From Litchfieldella anticariensis FP35 = DSM 16096 (GTDB taxonomy: Bacteria > Pseudomonadota > Gammaproteobacteria > Pseudomonadales > Halomonadaceae), in the NCBI RefSeq assembly GCF_000409775.1, contig NZ_KE332377.1, positions 620,001 to 684,000 on the forward strand: DNA of 64,000 nt, read 5' to 3'. A program made the translations under genes and the position numbers. The notes beneath the pieces are model-generated. The model was not told the DNA's origin. It saw nothing but the letters and a program-made list of their open reading frames with translations, and searched no databases. Positions 55,301 through 64,000 of this stretch are shown here, piece by piece. How positions within the stretch are numbered: position 1 is the first letter of the stretch; each line of letters begins with the position of its first letter.

Positions 55301-56347
55301 TTAAGCTTTTGGCGTTGGGTGGGCCAGACTTTCCGGATCCAGACGTTCCACGACATAGGGAAGCTTAAGCGGTTTGAACCGCTGACCGTCCACGCTAAGC
55401 GGGCCGGGTGCTTCCCGGGTGGTCACCACGGCCAGGATTTCCACTTGGCCATAAGCGTCGAGTTCAGCACAGAAAACTTCACCATGCGCCTTGCCTTCGG
55501 GATCTTCCACTGCGGTGCCCGGGGCAGGCAACTCGGCTCCTTCGAGCTGGGCGCGTATCAGGCGTTTCTTGACCTGGCCGCGAAAGTGGGCTCGAGCCAC
55601 CACTTCCTGGCCAGTGTAACAGCCCTTCTTGAAGCTGATACCACCCAACGCTTCCCAGTTGATCATCTGCGGCAAGTAGGTGTCCCGGTGCACGTCGCGC
55701 ATCCAGGCCATGCCGGCCTGAATGTCGTGCAAGCACCACACGGCATTGCCCACCGGAAATGTCTGGGGAGTCAGTGCGTCCCACACAGTGTTCACGTCTT
55801 GTTTGGGCACGATCAGCATCAGTCGTGATCGTGGTCCGGGATGGCGCAGTACATGCCAGCTGCCACGGCACACATGGTGCCATACGGCGGGTGGCTCGAT
55901 GTCCAGTTTGGCTTCGAGAAGCGCTGGTGCATCGTTGCCAATCAGGCCAAGGAGTGCCAAGTCGTCGCGCTCTTGCATGTCAGCCTTGTAGAAAGCGGCG
56001 AACTTGCCGAGATGTGCCTTGAGTGAGGCCATCAGGCTATGCTCCAGGATCAGCCAGAAGCGTTGGTCTTCGACACGTACTACCTGAGCATTGGCCAGCA
56101 TGCGGCCCTTGGGGGTACAAAAGCAGGTCAGAGGTGCGAATCCCGAAGATGCCAGACTGAGCTGGGCGCTGGCCTGTCCCTGCAGGAAACGCTCGGCATC
56201 GGTTCCGCTGATTTCAAGAACGCCTAAATGGGCAAGCGGCGTACGAACACTCGCATCCAGTGCCTGGCGTGCCTGGTTAGGGGTATCGAACTCCACGCGT
56301 CGTTCGTCCAAGGGCGTAGCGCCTACCAGGGCACTCCAGTCGATCAT
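55301..56347 (-). CDS. ygfZ: tRNA-modifying/Fe-S cluster maintenance protein YgfZ
   Basis: The 348-residue folate-binding protein carries the signature KGCYTGQEVVARAHFRG, with a conserved Cys, and the GcvT-like N-terminal region LGVLEISGTDAERFLQGQ. YgfZ supports Fe-S enzymes such as MiaB. It is longer at its N-terminus than some homologues by about 20 residues. It is divergent from the HMA-like gene. Confidence 0.93.
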   Translation of the reverse strand: MIDWSALVGATPLDERRVEFDTPNQARQALDASVRTPLAHLGVLEISGTDAERFLQGQASAQLSLASSGFAPLTCFCTPKGRMLANAQVVRVEDQRFWLILEHSLMASLKAHLGKFAAFYKADMQERDDLALLGLIGNDAPALLEAKLDIEPPAVWHHVCRGSWHVLRHPGPRSRLMLIVPKQDVNTVWDALTPQTFPVGNAVWCLHDIQAGMAWMRDVHRDTYLPQMINWEALGGISFKKGCYTGQEVVARAHFRGQVKKRLIRAQLEGAELPAPGTAVEDPEGKAHGEVFCAELDAYGQVEILAVVTTREAPGPLSVDGQRFKPLKLPYVVERLDPESLAHPTPKA

Positions 56348-56490
56348 ATGGATACTCCATCATCATATCGGGTAAGGCATCATTACATCATACTGCATGG
56401 GGGCTGGGAGCGGTGATTCAAGGTCAACCCATGGTGGTGGACGCATGATAGACTGATGCATGAGTTCATGCCGCTTTACAGGAGCCGATC

Positions 56491-56682
56491 ATGGCCCATA
56501 TTTCCCTGTGCTTCGAAGGCGTCGACGATGCCGAACTGATCAATCGCATCACCACCGAGCTGATGATGCTGGATGGCGTCGAGAGCGCTGAAGTCGGGCG
56601 CCATGGAGCTGAAGTGGAAGGGCGAGTACGTCGCGATGCCCTGATAGAAACCGTCGAAGCACTCGGCGTCAAGGTGAGCTGA
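56491..56682 (+). CDS. HMA-like small protein lacking the CxxC motif
   Basis: The 63-residue protein has the ferredoxin-like pattern of heavy-metal-associated domains: a VESAEVGRHGAEVEGRV segment and a C-terminal ALIETVEALGVKVS. No CxxC metal site is present, only one Cys (LCFEG). It is separated from the OsmC-like gene by one base, so it is co-transcribed. CAGGAG lies before the ATG. Confidence 0.7.
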   Translation: MAHISLCFEGVDDAELINRITTELMMLDGVESAEVGRHGAEVEGRVRRDALIETVEALGVKVS

Positions 56683-56683
56683 T

Positions 56684-57085
56684 ATGACGATTACGGTGAT
56701 CAGTGAACGTGAAGGAAAGTATCGACAGCGTGCCGTCTTCGACAGTTTTGAGGATTTGTTCGTCGATTCTCCTCGGATCGTCGGCGGTGATGAAAGCGCT
56801 CCAGACCCACATGACTATTTCGACCTGTCGCTGGCGGCCTGCAAGGCAATCACGGCCCAGATGTATGCCTACCGCAAGGAATGGCCGCTCGAAGGAGTAA
56901 CCGTAACGGTGAAGCGTGACGAACGTGATGAGCGTCATGGTGTCTATCGGCTTGAGGTATTGATGAATTTCCACGGCGACCTCGACGCCAAGCAGTTGGC
57001 ACGCCTGACCGAAATTTCGAATCGTTGCCCCATTCACCGTTTGATGACCACTTCGACAGTCGAGATTACCACTCGCCAGGAATGA
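56684..57085 (+). CDS. OsmC-family peroxiredoxin-like protein
   Basis: The 133-residue protein has the OsmC cysteine pair: the first in [18 protein letters not shown] and the second in [12 protein letters not shown]. OsmC proteins reduce organic hydroperoxides with these thiols. It starts one base after the HMA-like gene and ends 41 bases before uvrB. Confidence 0.87.
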   Translation: MTITVISEREGKYRQRAVFDSFEDLFVDSPRIVGGDESAPDPHDYFDLSLAACKAITAQMYAYRKEWPLEGVTVTVKRDERDERHGVYRLEVLMNFHGDLDAKQLARLTEISNRCPIHRLMTTSTVEITTRQE

Positions 57086-57126
57086 GCGCGTGCCTTTCCT
57101 GGCAGTCGGTCGATGAGAGATCGCTC

Positions 57127-59157
57127 ATGAGCAAAGTCTTCAAGCTGAATTCCAAGTTCCAGCCCGCCGGCGATCAACCAGCAGCCATCGATAGCCTGGT
57201 CAAGGGGCTGGAGGCGGGGTTGGCGCACCAGACCATGCTTGGTGTGACCGGCTCGGGCAAGACCTTCACCATGGCCAATATCGTCGAACGTCTGCAGCGA
57301 CCGACCATCGTCATGGCGCCTAACAAGACGCTGGCGGCCCAGCTCTACGGTGAGTTCAAGGCGTTCTTTCCCGACAATGCCGTGGAGTATTTCGTCTCCT
57401 ATTACGATTATTACCAACCCGAAGCCTATGTGCCGTCGTCCGACACCTTCATCGAGAAGGATGCCTCGATCAACGACCATATCGAGCAGATGCGCCTGTC
57501 GGCGACCAAGGCGTTGCTGGAACGACGTGATGCATTAATCGTGGTCTCGGTATCTGCCATCTACGGGTTGGGCGATCCCGACCAATATCTCAAGATGCGC
57601 TTGCACTTCAATCGAGGCGAACTGATCGATCAGCGCTCTTTTCTGAGGCGCCTGGCTGAGTTGCAGTACACACGCAACGACATGGATTTTCGCCGTGGTA
57701 CCTATCGGGTACGTGGTGATGTCATCGATATCTTTCCTGCCGACGCCGACGAGGAAGCGGTGCGCGTCGAGCTGTTCGACGATGAGATCGACTCCATTCG
57801 TCTATTCGATCCCCTGACTGGGGAGGTGCACGGCCAGGTGCCGCGCATGACCATCTATCCCAAGACGCATTATGTCACCCCGCGTGAAACCATTCTTGCG
57901 GCCGCCGAGCATATCAAGCTGGAACTTACTGAGCGTCTGGAGTGGTTGCGTAAGCACGACAAGCTCGTCGAGGCCCAGCGCCTCGAGCAACGTACGCTCT
58001 ACGATATCGAAATGATGCATGAACTGGGGTATTGCAACGGCATCGAAAACTATTCGCGCTATCTCTCGGGGAGGGCCCCCGGTGAGCCACCCCCGACGTT
58101 CTTCGACTATCTACCGCCTGATGCGTTGTTGTTCATCGACGAGTCGCACGTCAGCGTGCCACAGGTAGGCGGCATGTATCGTGGCGACCGTTCGCGCAAG
58201 GAAACACTGGTGGAGTATGGATTCCGTTTACCGTCTGCGTTGGATAACCGTCCCATGACCTTCGAGGAGTGGGAGCGAATCTGCCCGCAGGGCATCTTCG
58301 TTTCGGCCACGCCGGGAGCCTACGAGAAAGAACACGCTGGCCAGGTGGTGGAACTGGTGGTTAGGCCAACGGGCCTGGTCGATCCTGAAATCGAAGTGCG
58401 TCCTGCTTCCACCCAGGTGGATGATCTGCTTTCGGAAATCCGATTGCGTACCGAAGTAGGGGAGCGAGTACTGGTCACCACACTCACCAAGCGCATGGCT
58501 GAGGACTTGACCGAATACTTGGATGAGCATGATGTTCGGGTACGCTACCTACACTCGGATATCGACACCGTGGAGCGGGTCGAGATCATTCGCGACCTTC
58601 GCCTTGGCAAGTTCGACGTGTTGGTTGGTATCAACCTGCTGCGCGAGGGCTTGGACATTCCTGAGGTGTCGTTGGTGGCGATACTCGATGCCGACAAGGA
58701 AGGGTTCCTGCGTGCCGAACGCTCATTGATCCAGACCATTGGGCGTGCAGCGCGTAATGCCAACGGCAAGGCGTTACTTTACGGTGATCGCATCACCGAC
58801 TCCATGCGTCGTGCCATTGATGAAACCGAGCGCCGGCGGGCTAAACAGATCGCCTTCAACGAAGAGCATGGCATTACGCCACAGACAGTGACCAAATCGG
58901 TTGCCGACATCATGGAAGGCGCTCAGACCCCTGGCAAGAAAGGTGGGCGCAAGCGTACCGAACGCCTGGTAGCCGAACGTGACGCGGTCTACGACAGGAA
59001 CAAGGATCATCCAATGGGCGGCGACGAGCTGAAGCGCGAGATCTCGCGTTTGGAAGATGCCATGTTCGAAGCGGCCCAGAACTTGGAGTTCGAGGAAGCG
59101 GCGAGACTGCGTGACCGCCTTCATCAGTACAAGGAGCAATTGTTGACCTTGGGGTGA
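57127..59157 (+). CDS. uvrB: Excinuclease ABC subunit B
   Basis: The 676-residue helicase-like protein has the P-loop [13 protein letters not shown], the beta-hairpin [38 protein letters not shown]-type motif [27 protein letters not shown] and a C-terminal UVR motif ([22 protein letters not shown]). It verifies DNA damage in nucleotide excision repair. The ATG at 57127 gives the normal N-terminus ([17 protein letters not shown]). No LexA-type box is visible upstream, in contrast to E. coli uvrB. Confidence 0.97.
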   Translation: MSKVFKLNSKFQPAGDQPAAIDSLVKGLEAGLAHQTMLGVTGSGKTFTMANIVERLQRPTIVMAPNKTLAAQLYGEFKAFFPDNAVEYFVSYYDYYQPEAYVPSSDTFIEKDASINDHIEQMRLSATKALLERRDALIVVSVSAIYGLGDPDQYLKMRLHFNRGELIDQRSFLRRLAELQYTRNDMDFRRGTYRVRGDVIDIFPADADEEAVRVELFDDEIDSIRLFDPLTGEVHGQVPRMTIYPKTHYVTPRETILAAAEHIKLELTERLEWLRKHDKLVEAQRLEQRTLYDIEMMHELGYCNGIENYSRYLSGRAPGEPPPTFFDYLPPDALLFIDESHVSVPQVGGMYRGDRSRKETLVEYGFRLPSALDNRPMTFEEWERICPQGIFVSATPGAYEKEHAGQVVELVVRPTGLVDPEIEVRPASTQVDDLLSEIRLRTEVGERVLVTTLTKRMAEDLTEYLDEHDVRVRYLHSDIDTVERVEIIRDLRLGKFDVLVGINLLREGLDIPEVSLVAILDADKEGFLRAERSLIQTIGRAARNANGKALLYGDRITDSMRRAIDETERRRAKQIAFNEEHGITPQTVTKSVADIMEGAQTPGKKGGRKRTERLVAERDAVYDRNKDHPMGGDELKREISRLEDAMFEAAQNLEFEEAARLRDRLHQYKEQLLTLG

Positions 59158-59261
59158 TCAAGAGAAGTTATACCGTTATCTCTCGTGAAAGAAAAACCAA
59201 GGATCACCTCAAACTCCTAGCATGATCGTGAGAGCAACTGCCGCGTCCCAGGGGGATAAGG

Positions 59262-59267
59262 TATAAT
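59262..59267 (+). promoter_or_regulatory. Likely -10 box for the fumarase gene
   Basis: A perfect TATAAT lies 79 bases upstream of the fumarase ATG. The -35 region 17 bases before it (TGCCGC) is poor, so an activator may be needed. Confidence 0.45.
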
Positions 59268-59345
59268 CCGCGCCCACCAGGGCTCGCTTCGTTTCCTGAC
59301 GATGTTTTGCGAGCCATTCGTCACAGCCAAGGAGCGCTTTTCCTC

Positions 59346-60851
59346 ATGACCGTGATTCGCCAGGATGACCTCATCCAGAGCGTGGCAGATGCCCTCCAGT
59401 ACATCTCCTACTACCATCCCAAGGATTTCATCGATGCCATGCATGGCGCCTATGAGCGCGAGGAGAATCCCGCCGCCAAGGATGCTATTGCTCAGATTCT
59501 GATCAATTCCCGGATGTGTGCCACTGGCCATCGGCCCATCTGCCAGGATACTGGTATCGTCACCGTCTTCGTTCACGTAGGCATGAACGTGTGCTGGGAA
59601 GGTGACATGAGCCTGGACGATATGATCAATGAAGGTGTGCGTCGCGCCTATCTGCTGCCGGACAACGTGCTGCGTGCTTCGGTATTGGCTGATCCGGATG
59701 GGCAACGTCAGAACACCCAGGACAATACCCCTGCGGTGATTCATCATAAGCTGGTTCCGGGTGACACGGTCGAGATTCATGTTGCAGCCAAGGGGGGCGG
59801 CAGCGAAGCCAAGTCCAAGTTCGCCATGCTCAATCCCTCGGACAGCGTGGTCGATTGGGTGCTGGAACAATTACCGAAAATGGGGGCCGGCTGGTGCCCC
59901 CCCGGAATGCTGGGGATCGGCATCGGCGGCACCGCAGAAAAGGCCATGGAACTAGCCAAGGAGTCGCTGCTCGATCCGATCGATATCCAGGAACTTCAAG
60001 CGCGAGGAGCGAGCAATCGCGCTGAGGAATTGCGCCTGGAACTTTATGACAAGGTCAATCGTAGCGGTATCGGCGCCCAAGGGTTGGGTGGCTTGACCAC
60101 AGTGCTCGATATCAAGGTCAAGGATTATCCGACTCACGCCGCCAACAAGCCGGTAGCGATCATTCCCAACTGCGCGGCAACTCGCCATGTGCACTTCACC
60201 TTGGATGGCAGTGGCACCGCCGAACTGCCGGCTCCCAAGCTGGAGGACTGGCCGGAGATTACCCGCGAAGCAGGAGAGAACGTCAAGCGCGTCAATCTCG
60301 ACACCGTTACCGCGGAAGAGGTACAGAGCTGGAAGCCCGGCGATACCTTGTTGCTCAACGGCAAGCTCTTGACCGGCCGCGATGCCGCCCACAAGCGCAT
60401 GGTCGATATGCTGGCCAAGGGGCAGGAGTTGCCAGTGGACCTGAAGGGGCGTTTCATCTATTACGTAGGTCCAGTGGATCCCGTGCGCGACGAAGTGGTC
60501 GGGCCGGCGGGGCCCACGACGTCGACACGCATGGATAAGTTCACTCGTACCATGCTGGAAGCGACTGGCCTGCTGGGTATGGTCGGTAAAGCTGAGCGTG
60601 GTCCAGTAGCGATTGAGGCGATTCGCGATCATCAAGCCACTTATCTGATGGCCGTGGGTGGTGCTGCCTACTTGGTCGCCCAGGCGATCAAGAAGTCACG
60701 CGTCGTGGGCTTCGAAGATCTGGGCATGGAAGCCATCTATGAATTTGAGGTGGAAGACATGCCAGTCACCGTGGCCGTGGATAGCCAAGGAGAGTCGGTG
60801 CACCAGACCGGCCCGGCGAAGTGGAAGGAAATCATCGCCGAAAGGGTCTAA
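59346..60851 (+). CDS. Fumarate hydratase class I (iron-sulfur)
   Basis: The 501-residue protein is the FumA/FumB-type, oxygen-sensitive 4Fe-4S enzyme of the citric acid cycle. Cysteines C66 (PICQDTG), C184 (GWCPPGM) and C276 (PNCAATRHVHF) match the three cluster ligands of the family. GKLLTGRDAAHKRMVD and YVGPVDPVRDEVVGPAGPTTSTRMDKF mark the C-terminal domain. The ATG at 59346 gives the family start (MTVIRQDDLIQSVADALQYISYYHP). Confidence 0.95.
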   Translation: MTVIRQDDLIQSVADALQYISYYHPKDFIDAMHGAYEREENPAAKDAIAQILINSRMCATGHRPICQDTGIVTVFVHVGMNVCWEGDMSLDDMINEGVRRAYLLPDNVLRASVLADPDGQRQNTQDNTPAVIHHKLVPGDTVEIHVAAKGGGSEAKSKFAMLNPSDSVVDWVLEQLPKMGAGWCPPGMLGIGIGGTAEKAMELAKESLLDPIDIQELQARGASNRAEELRLELYDKVNRSGIGAQGLGGLTTVLDIKVKDYPTHAANKPVAIIPNCAATRHVHFTLDGSGTAELPAPKLEDWPEITREAGENVKRVNLDTVTAEEVQSWKPGDTLLLNGKLLTGRDAAHKRMVDMLAKGQELPVDLKGRFIYYVGPVDPVRDEVVGPAGPTTSTRMDKFTRTMLEATGLLGMVGKAERGPVAIEAIRDHQATYLMAVGGAAYLVAQAIKKSRVVGFEDLGMEAIYEFEVEDMPVTVAVDSQGESVHQTGPAKWKEIIAERV

Positions 60852-60925
60852 GGAAAAGGTCTACCGACGGCGCCATTTCGGTGGGGCCGTCGACTCTCGG
60901 CAGACGGATCTGAACGGAGAGCGAC

Positions 60926-62344
60926 ATGACGTCTTGGTTGATCGGGTTTGCGATCTTCATGGTGCACCTACTGGGGATTCTTTCCGCAGTGGTAGCCCTG
61001 ATGTCGAGCCGAACTTCGCAAGGCGCTGTCGCCTGGATCATCTCGCTGGTGACGTTTCCCTATGCCGCAGTTCCCGCCTATTGGGTTTTCGGTCGGCCAC
61101 GCTTCTATGGCTACGTTTCGGCACGAGGTGAACGCGATACGGTGTTGCGCCGTGTGCTGGCACGCTACCGTGACCTGATCGAACCCTATTTGGCCACGGC
61201 TAGTCAAGGTGATGTCCGGGCCGTCGAGCAGCTCGCGATGATGCCACTGACCAGTGGTAATCGTGCTGAGTTACTGATCAATGGCGAGGCTACCTTCGAC
61301 AGTTTGTTCACTGGAATCGATGAAGCCGAGGAATACATCCTTATCCAATTCTTCATCGTGCGTAATGACACGCTAGGTCTCGAACTCAAGCGGCGGCTCG
61401 TGCACGCAGCGGAACGCGGCGTGAGAACCTATTTTCTGTTCGACGAGATCGGTTGTCATAAACTCAATGACGGCTACCTCAACGATCTGCGAGAGGCTGG
61501 AGTAGAAGTCAGTGCTTTCAACTCTTCACGGGGGATACGCCACCGCTTCCAGCTCAACTTCCGCAATCATCGTAAAGTGTTGGTGATCGATGGCCGTCTT
61601 GGCTGGCTCGGTGGTTTCAACGTCGGCATAGAATATTTGGGCCAAAACAAGCGCCATGGTCTGTGGCGGGACACGCATCTCAAGCTGGCCGGCCCAAGTG
61701 TGTTGGGGTTGCAAGAGGCGTTTTGGGAGGACTGGCATTGGGCAACGGGCGATGTACTCAATCTGACCTGGCTTCCTCAGGTGACCTGCGTGGAATGTCA
61801 GAATGTCGTGATTGTGCCCTCTGGGCCGGCCGACCGCCTTGAAACCGCTAGCTTGCTGGTACAGCAAGCCATTCACAATGCCAGTGAACGATTCTGGGTG
61901 ACCAGTCCTTATTTCGTGCCCGACCAAGGCGTTCAGGATGCTTTACGCCTGGCGGCGATGCGTGGCGTAGATGTCAGGGTCATGATCCCCGAACGCCCCG
62001 ATCATTTGTTGGTCTTTCTCTCGACCTTCGCCTTCCTGCCAGACATGTTACGTGCGGGAGTCAAGATATATCGCTATCAGCCTGGTTTTTTGCATCAGAA
62101 GGTAATGTTGATCGACGACCACAGCGCGGCCGTTGGTACCGTCAATCTCGATAATCGTTCCTTCAGGCTCAATTTCGAGATCACGGCTTTCGTATCTGAC
62201 AAGCGCTTCGCGGCGGAGGTCCGGCTAATGCTCGAGAAAGACTTTGCCGCTTGCCGTCGTATCAGTTACGACGAACTCAGACAGCGGCCATTATGGAAGA
62301 AACTGGTTTCGCGTGCGGCTTATCTGTTGTCTCCGGTTCAATGA
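60926..62344 (+). CDS. cls: Cardiolipin synthase
   Basis: The 472-residue phospholipase D-family enzyme has two N-terminal membrane helices (about 2-25 and 33-55). Its two HKD sites are H215-R-K217-x4-D222 in NHRKVLVIDG and H390-Q-K392-x4-D397 in HQKVMLIDD. The tail after the second site is short. It condenses phosphatidylglycerol to cardiolipin. GAGAGCGAC lies before the ATG. Confidence 0.94.
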   Translation: MTSWLIGFAIFMVHLLGILSAVVALMSSRTSQGAVAWIISLVTFPYAAVPAYWVFGRPRFYGYVSARGERDTVLRRVLARYRDLIEPYLATASQGDVRAVEQLAMMPLTSGNRAELLINGEATFDSLFTGIDEAEEYILIQFFIVRNDTLGLELKRRLVHAAERGVRTYFLFDEIGCHKLNDGYLNDLREAGVEVSAFNSSRGIRHRFQLNFRNHRKVLVIDGRLGWLGGFNVGIEYLGQNKRHGLWRDTHLKLAGPSVLGLQEAFWEDWHWATGDVLNLTWLPQVTCVECQNVVIVPSGPADRLETASLLVQQAIHNASERFWVTSPYFVPDQGVQDALRLAAMRGVDVRVMIPERPDHLLVFLSTFAFLPDMLRAGVKIYRYQPGFLHQKVMLIDDHSAAVGTVNLDNRSFRLNFEITAFVSDKRFAAEVRLMLEKDFAACRRISYDELRQRPLWKKLVSRAAYLLSPVQ

Positions 62345-62476
62345 ACATCATCTCGACAAGCGCAGCCTCGGCTGCAAGGCTGCGCCATGGCGTTGCAGAA
62401 AATCGACAGCGTCGTTGGCCGGTCGATGTCGCTCAAGTAAACTGTTGTTTTCCATGACACGTCATCGGGAGTCACG

Positions 62477-63394
62477 GTGAACCTCGAGACCAAATGGCTG
62501 GAAGATTTCGTCGCTCTGGCCAACACCCGCAGCTTTTCCGCATCGGCGCGACAGCGTCATGTCACTCAACCGGCGTTCAGCCGGCGCATTCGCTCTCTTG
62601 AGCAAGCGGTGGGCGTAACCTTAGTGGATCGTTCCACCACCCCAGTAGGGCTGACGCCAGAAGGGCAACTGTTTCTGGTCACGGCCCGTAATCTGGTCGA
62701 ACAGCTCAGTGAATGCCTGGGCCATCTACGCGGCCTGTCGATGGCCAACGAAGCGCTCGATATCGTCGCCGCCCATTCCCTGGCACTGGCTTTCTATCCG
62801 CAATGGATCTCACGTCTCCAGCAAGGGCTGGGGGAACTGCCCACACGGCTGGTGGCCATGAACGTTGGCGACGCCATCCACGTACTGCGCGAAGGCAACT
62901 GTGATTTGATGCTCGGCTATTACGATCCTTATGCCAGCATGCAACTCGATGCCGAGGTCTTTCCGTCCTTTTCCATCGGCCAAGTCAAGATGATACCAGT
63001 CTGCCTTCCTGACGAGCAGGGGCGGCCGCGCTTTCCCCTGGACGGCGAAGAACCAATTCCCTATTTAGCCTATACCCAAGGAGCTTTTCTCGGCCGTAGT
63101 GTACGAATGTTGCTGAAGAACGACCCGCTGCGTCTACGCTTGCGGACCGTCTACGAGACAGCAATGGCCGAGGGGCTGAAAGGTATGATGCTGCAAGGGG
63201 TTGGCATGGCCTGGATTCCTGACTTCTGTATCCGGGAGGAGCTGGCTACCGGTCGCTTGGTCAGGGCCGCGGATAGTACATGGGACGTGCCGTTGGAAAT
63301 TCGCCTTTATCGCTGTTCCCTGGTCCACAAGCCTGGCGTAGAGAAATTGTGGCGACAGATGATGAAGCTTCCGCGCGATTTCCTCCAAGCCTAA
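62477..63394 (+). CDS. LysR-family regulator, HypT-like
   Basis: The 305-residue protein starts at GTG and reads VNLETKWLEDFVALANTRSFSASARQRHVTQPAFSRRIRSLEQAVG, close to E. coli HypT (SLETKWLYDFLTL... SQPAFSRRIRALEQAIG). AAHSLALAFYPQWISRL and GRSVRMLLKNDPLRLRLRTVYETAMAEGLK continue the resemblance. HypT responds to hypochlorite by methionine oxidation; whether this one does is inferred. CGGGAGTCACG is the ribosome site. Confidence 0.82.
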   Translation: MNLETKWLEDFVALANTRSFSASARQRHVTQPAFSRRIRSLEQAVGVTLVDRSTTPVGLTPEGQLFLVTARNLVEQLSECLGHLRGLSMANEALDIVAAHSLALAFYPQWISRLQQGLGELPTRLVAMNVGDAIHVLREGNCDLMLGYYDPYASMQLDAEVFPSFSIGQVKMIPVCLPDEQGRPRFPLDGEEPIPYLAYTQGAFLGRSVRMLLKNDPLRLRLRTVYETAMAEGLKGMMLQGVGMAWIPDFCIREELATGRLVRAADSTWDVPLEIRLYRCSLVHKPGVEKLWRQMMKLPRDFLQA

Positions 63395-63445
63395 GAATAC
63401 ACTGAATGATTTCCTGCGTGAGTGAGTCACTGCATGGCGCGGTTC

Positions 63446-64000
63446 TCAGGGGCCGCTGAAGTCGGCAGGCAGACCCAGGAAGTTCTGAATGATGAAGAAG
63501 TGATCCTCGAACAGAGTCTCCGGCTCGAGATCGGCCAATGCCACCCAACGTGCTTGATCACCACCTTTGACTGGCTTGAGCCGGGGAAGTTGTTGTTCGG
63601 GGCGTAGTGCGAAGTAGAAGGCCTCGGCCAAGGTTCGGCCACGCCAACTGCGGTGGGGCTCATCGAACAATCGTTGGCCACGCAATGAGCCCTTCAGCAC
63701 CGGTTCGGGCACCTTGAGGCGTACCCGCTCGCGCAACTCGCGCAAGCAGGCATCCAGTAACCGCTCATGGGGATTGATGAACCCGCCAGGTAAGGCCAGT
63801 AGCCCTTTGCCTGGAGCGGCGGTGCGATTGACCAGCAGTACGTGGCCGGACTGTACCACCACGGCATTGACGGTGACGAAGATAGGCGGATAGGGCGCTT
63901 CCGCCCAGGCCTGGCGATACTGATTCAGCAAATGCTGCTCTTCCAGTAGTTGTTGCCAGGGTTCGCTGCCTTCGAAGTCCCGTAGCGTCTGATGTACGCT
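63446..64000 (-). CDS. C-terminal part of bifunctional NMN adenylyltransferase/NUDIX hydrolase (NadM-like), truncated by the window
   Basis: The frame stays open to base 64000, giving 184 residues that begin SVHQTLRDFEGSEPW. EAPYPPIFVTVNAVVVQSGHVLLV, LPGGFINPHERLLDACLREL and VLKGSLRGQRLFDEPHRSWRGRTLAEAFYF match the NUDIX half of NadM. The N-terminal adenylyltransferase half would lie beyond the window. The NUDIX box reads G-x5-E-x7-RELRER: the second Glu of the usual REUxEE is Arg. Hydrolase activity may therefore be weak or lost. Confidence 0.88.
   Translation of the reverse strand, partial: SVHQTLRDFEGSEPWQQLLEEQHLLNQYRQAWAEAPYPPIFVTVNAVVVQSGHVLLVNRTAAPGKGLLALPGGFINPHERLLDACLRELRERVRLKVPEPVLKGSLRGQRLFDEPHRSWRGRTLAEAFYFALRPEQQLPRLKPVKGGDQARWVALADLEPETLFEDHFFIIQNFLGLPADFSGP

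Noticed and set aside
57086-57126. LexA (SOS) box before uvrB
   Set aside because: No CTG-N10-CAG symmetry is present in the gap or just upstream.
36452-59181. Shared 14-mer TTATACCGTTATCT at 36452-36465 and 59168-59181, both after stop codons
   Set aside because: Several chance 14-base matches are expected in a 64-kb window, and the flanks do not align.

Overview
The window is chromosomal DNA of a moderately GC-rich gammaproteobacterium. Gene content and order fit a halophilic Halomonas-type member of the Oceanospirillales. Clues are two neighbouring aa3/caa3-type oxidase clusters, genes for polyhydroxybutyrate (PHB) turnover (acetoacetyl-CoA synthetase, 3-hydroxybutyrate dehydrogenase, possibly a phasin-like protein), a RegB/RegA redox two-component pair, and small proteins of families DUF2970, DUF2909, DUF2788 and DUF2489. 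This assignment is an inference from content, not a database result. I see no insertion sequence, prophage, CRISPR array or defence island, and most of the window is core genome.

Layout. Positions 3-491 hold the 3' end of hrpB. Positions 626-5548 are a first oxidase cluster: subunit II fused to a di-heme cytochrome c4-like tail, subunit I, two subunit III-like proteins and a subunit IV. A tRNA-Pro(GGG), a helical phasin-like protein and a DUF2970 protein follow. Positions 6893-14683 are a second, Pseudomonas-like cox operon with assembly factors: coxB with one haem c domain, coxA, ctaG, coxC, a DUF2909 gene on the other strand, SURF1, a thioredoxin-like gene, ctaA and ctaB. Then come a DUF2489 gene, an OmpA-family lipoprotein, and the translation block thrS-infC-rpmI-rplT-pheS-pheT-ihfA (16988-24081).

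Positions 24237-29727 carry a DUF2788 gene, a flavodoxin, a membrane protein, ppnN, a LysR regulator and a SorAB-like sulfite dehydrogenase pair. Positions 29900-36436 are a split glycine-cleavage locus, with gcvH-gcvP facing left and an alanine/glycine:Na+ symporter plus gcvT facing right. A left-facing run follows: alkB-like, PAP2, GT4, LysM/LytM lipoprotein, acyltransferase and aacS. An MFS transporter, a DUF1338-like protein, ackA-pta, grx and an inositol-monophosphatase gene come next.

Positions 49029-63394 hold a HybE-like orphan, 3-hydroxybutyrate dehydrogenase, regA-regB, a small unknown gene, prfC, tatD, ygfZ, an HMA-like/OsmC pair, uvrB, class I fumarase, cls and a HypT-like LysR gene. 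The window ends inside a NadM-type NMN adenylyltransferase/NUDIX gene.

The points most worth a second look are: a hairpin before thrS whose 7-nt loop copies the tRNA-Thr(GGU) anticodon loop at 6 of 7 positions; the cytochrome c4-like fusion and doubled subunit III in the first oxidase; two kinds of intergenic hairpin-rich repeat (50361-50441 and 54433-54523); a non-canonical ATC start for infC; and a NUDIX box with a key glutamate replaced by arginine.
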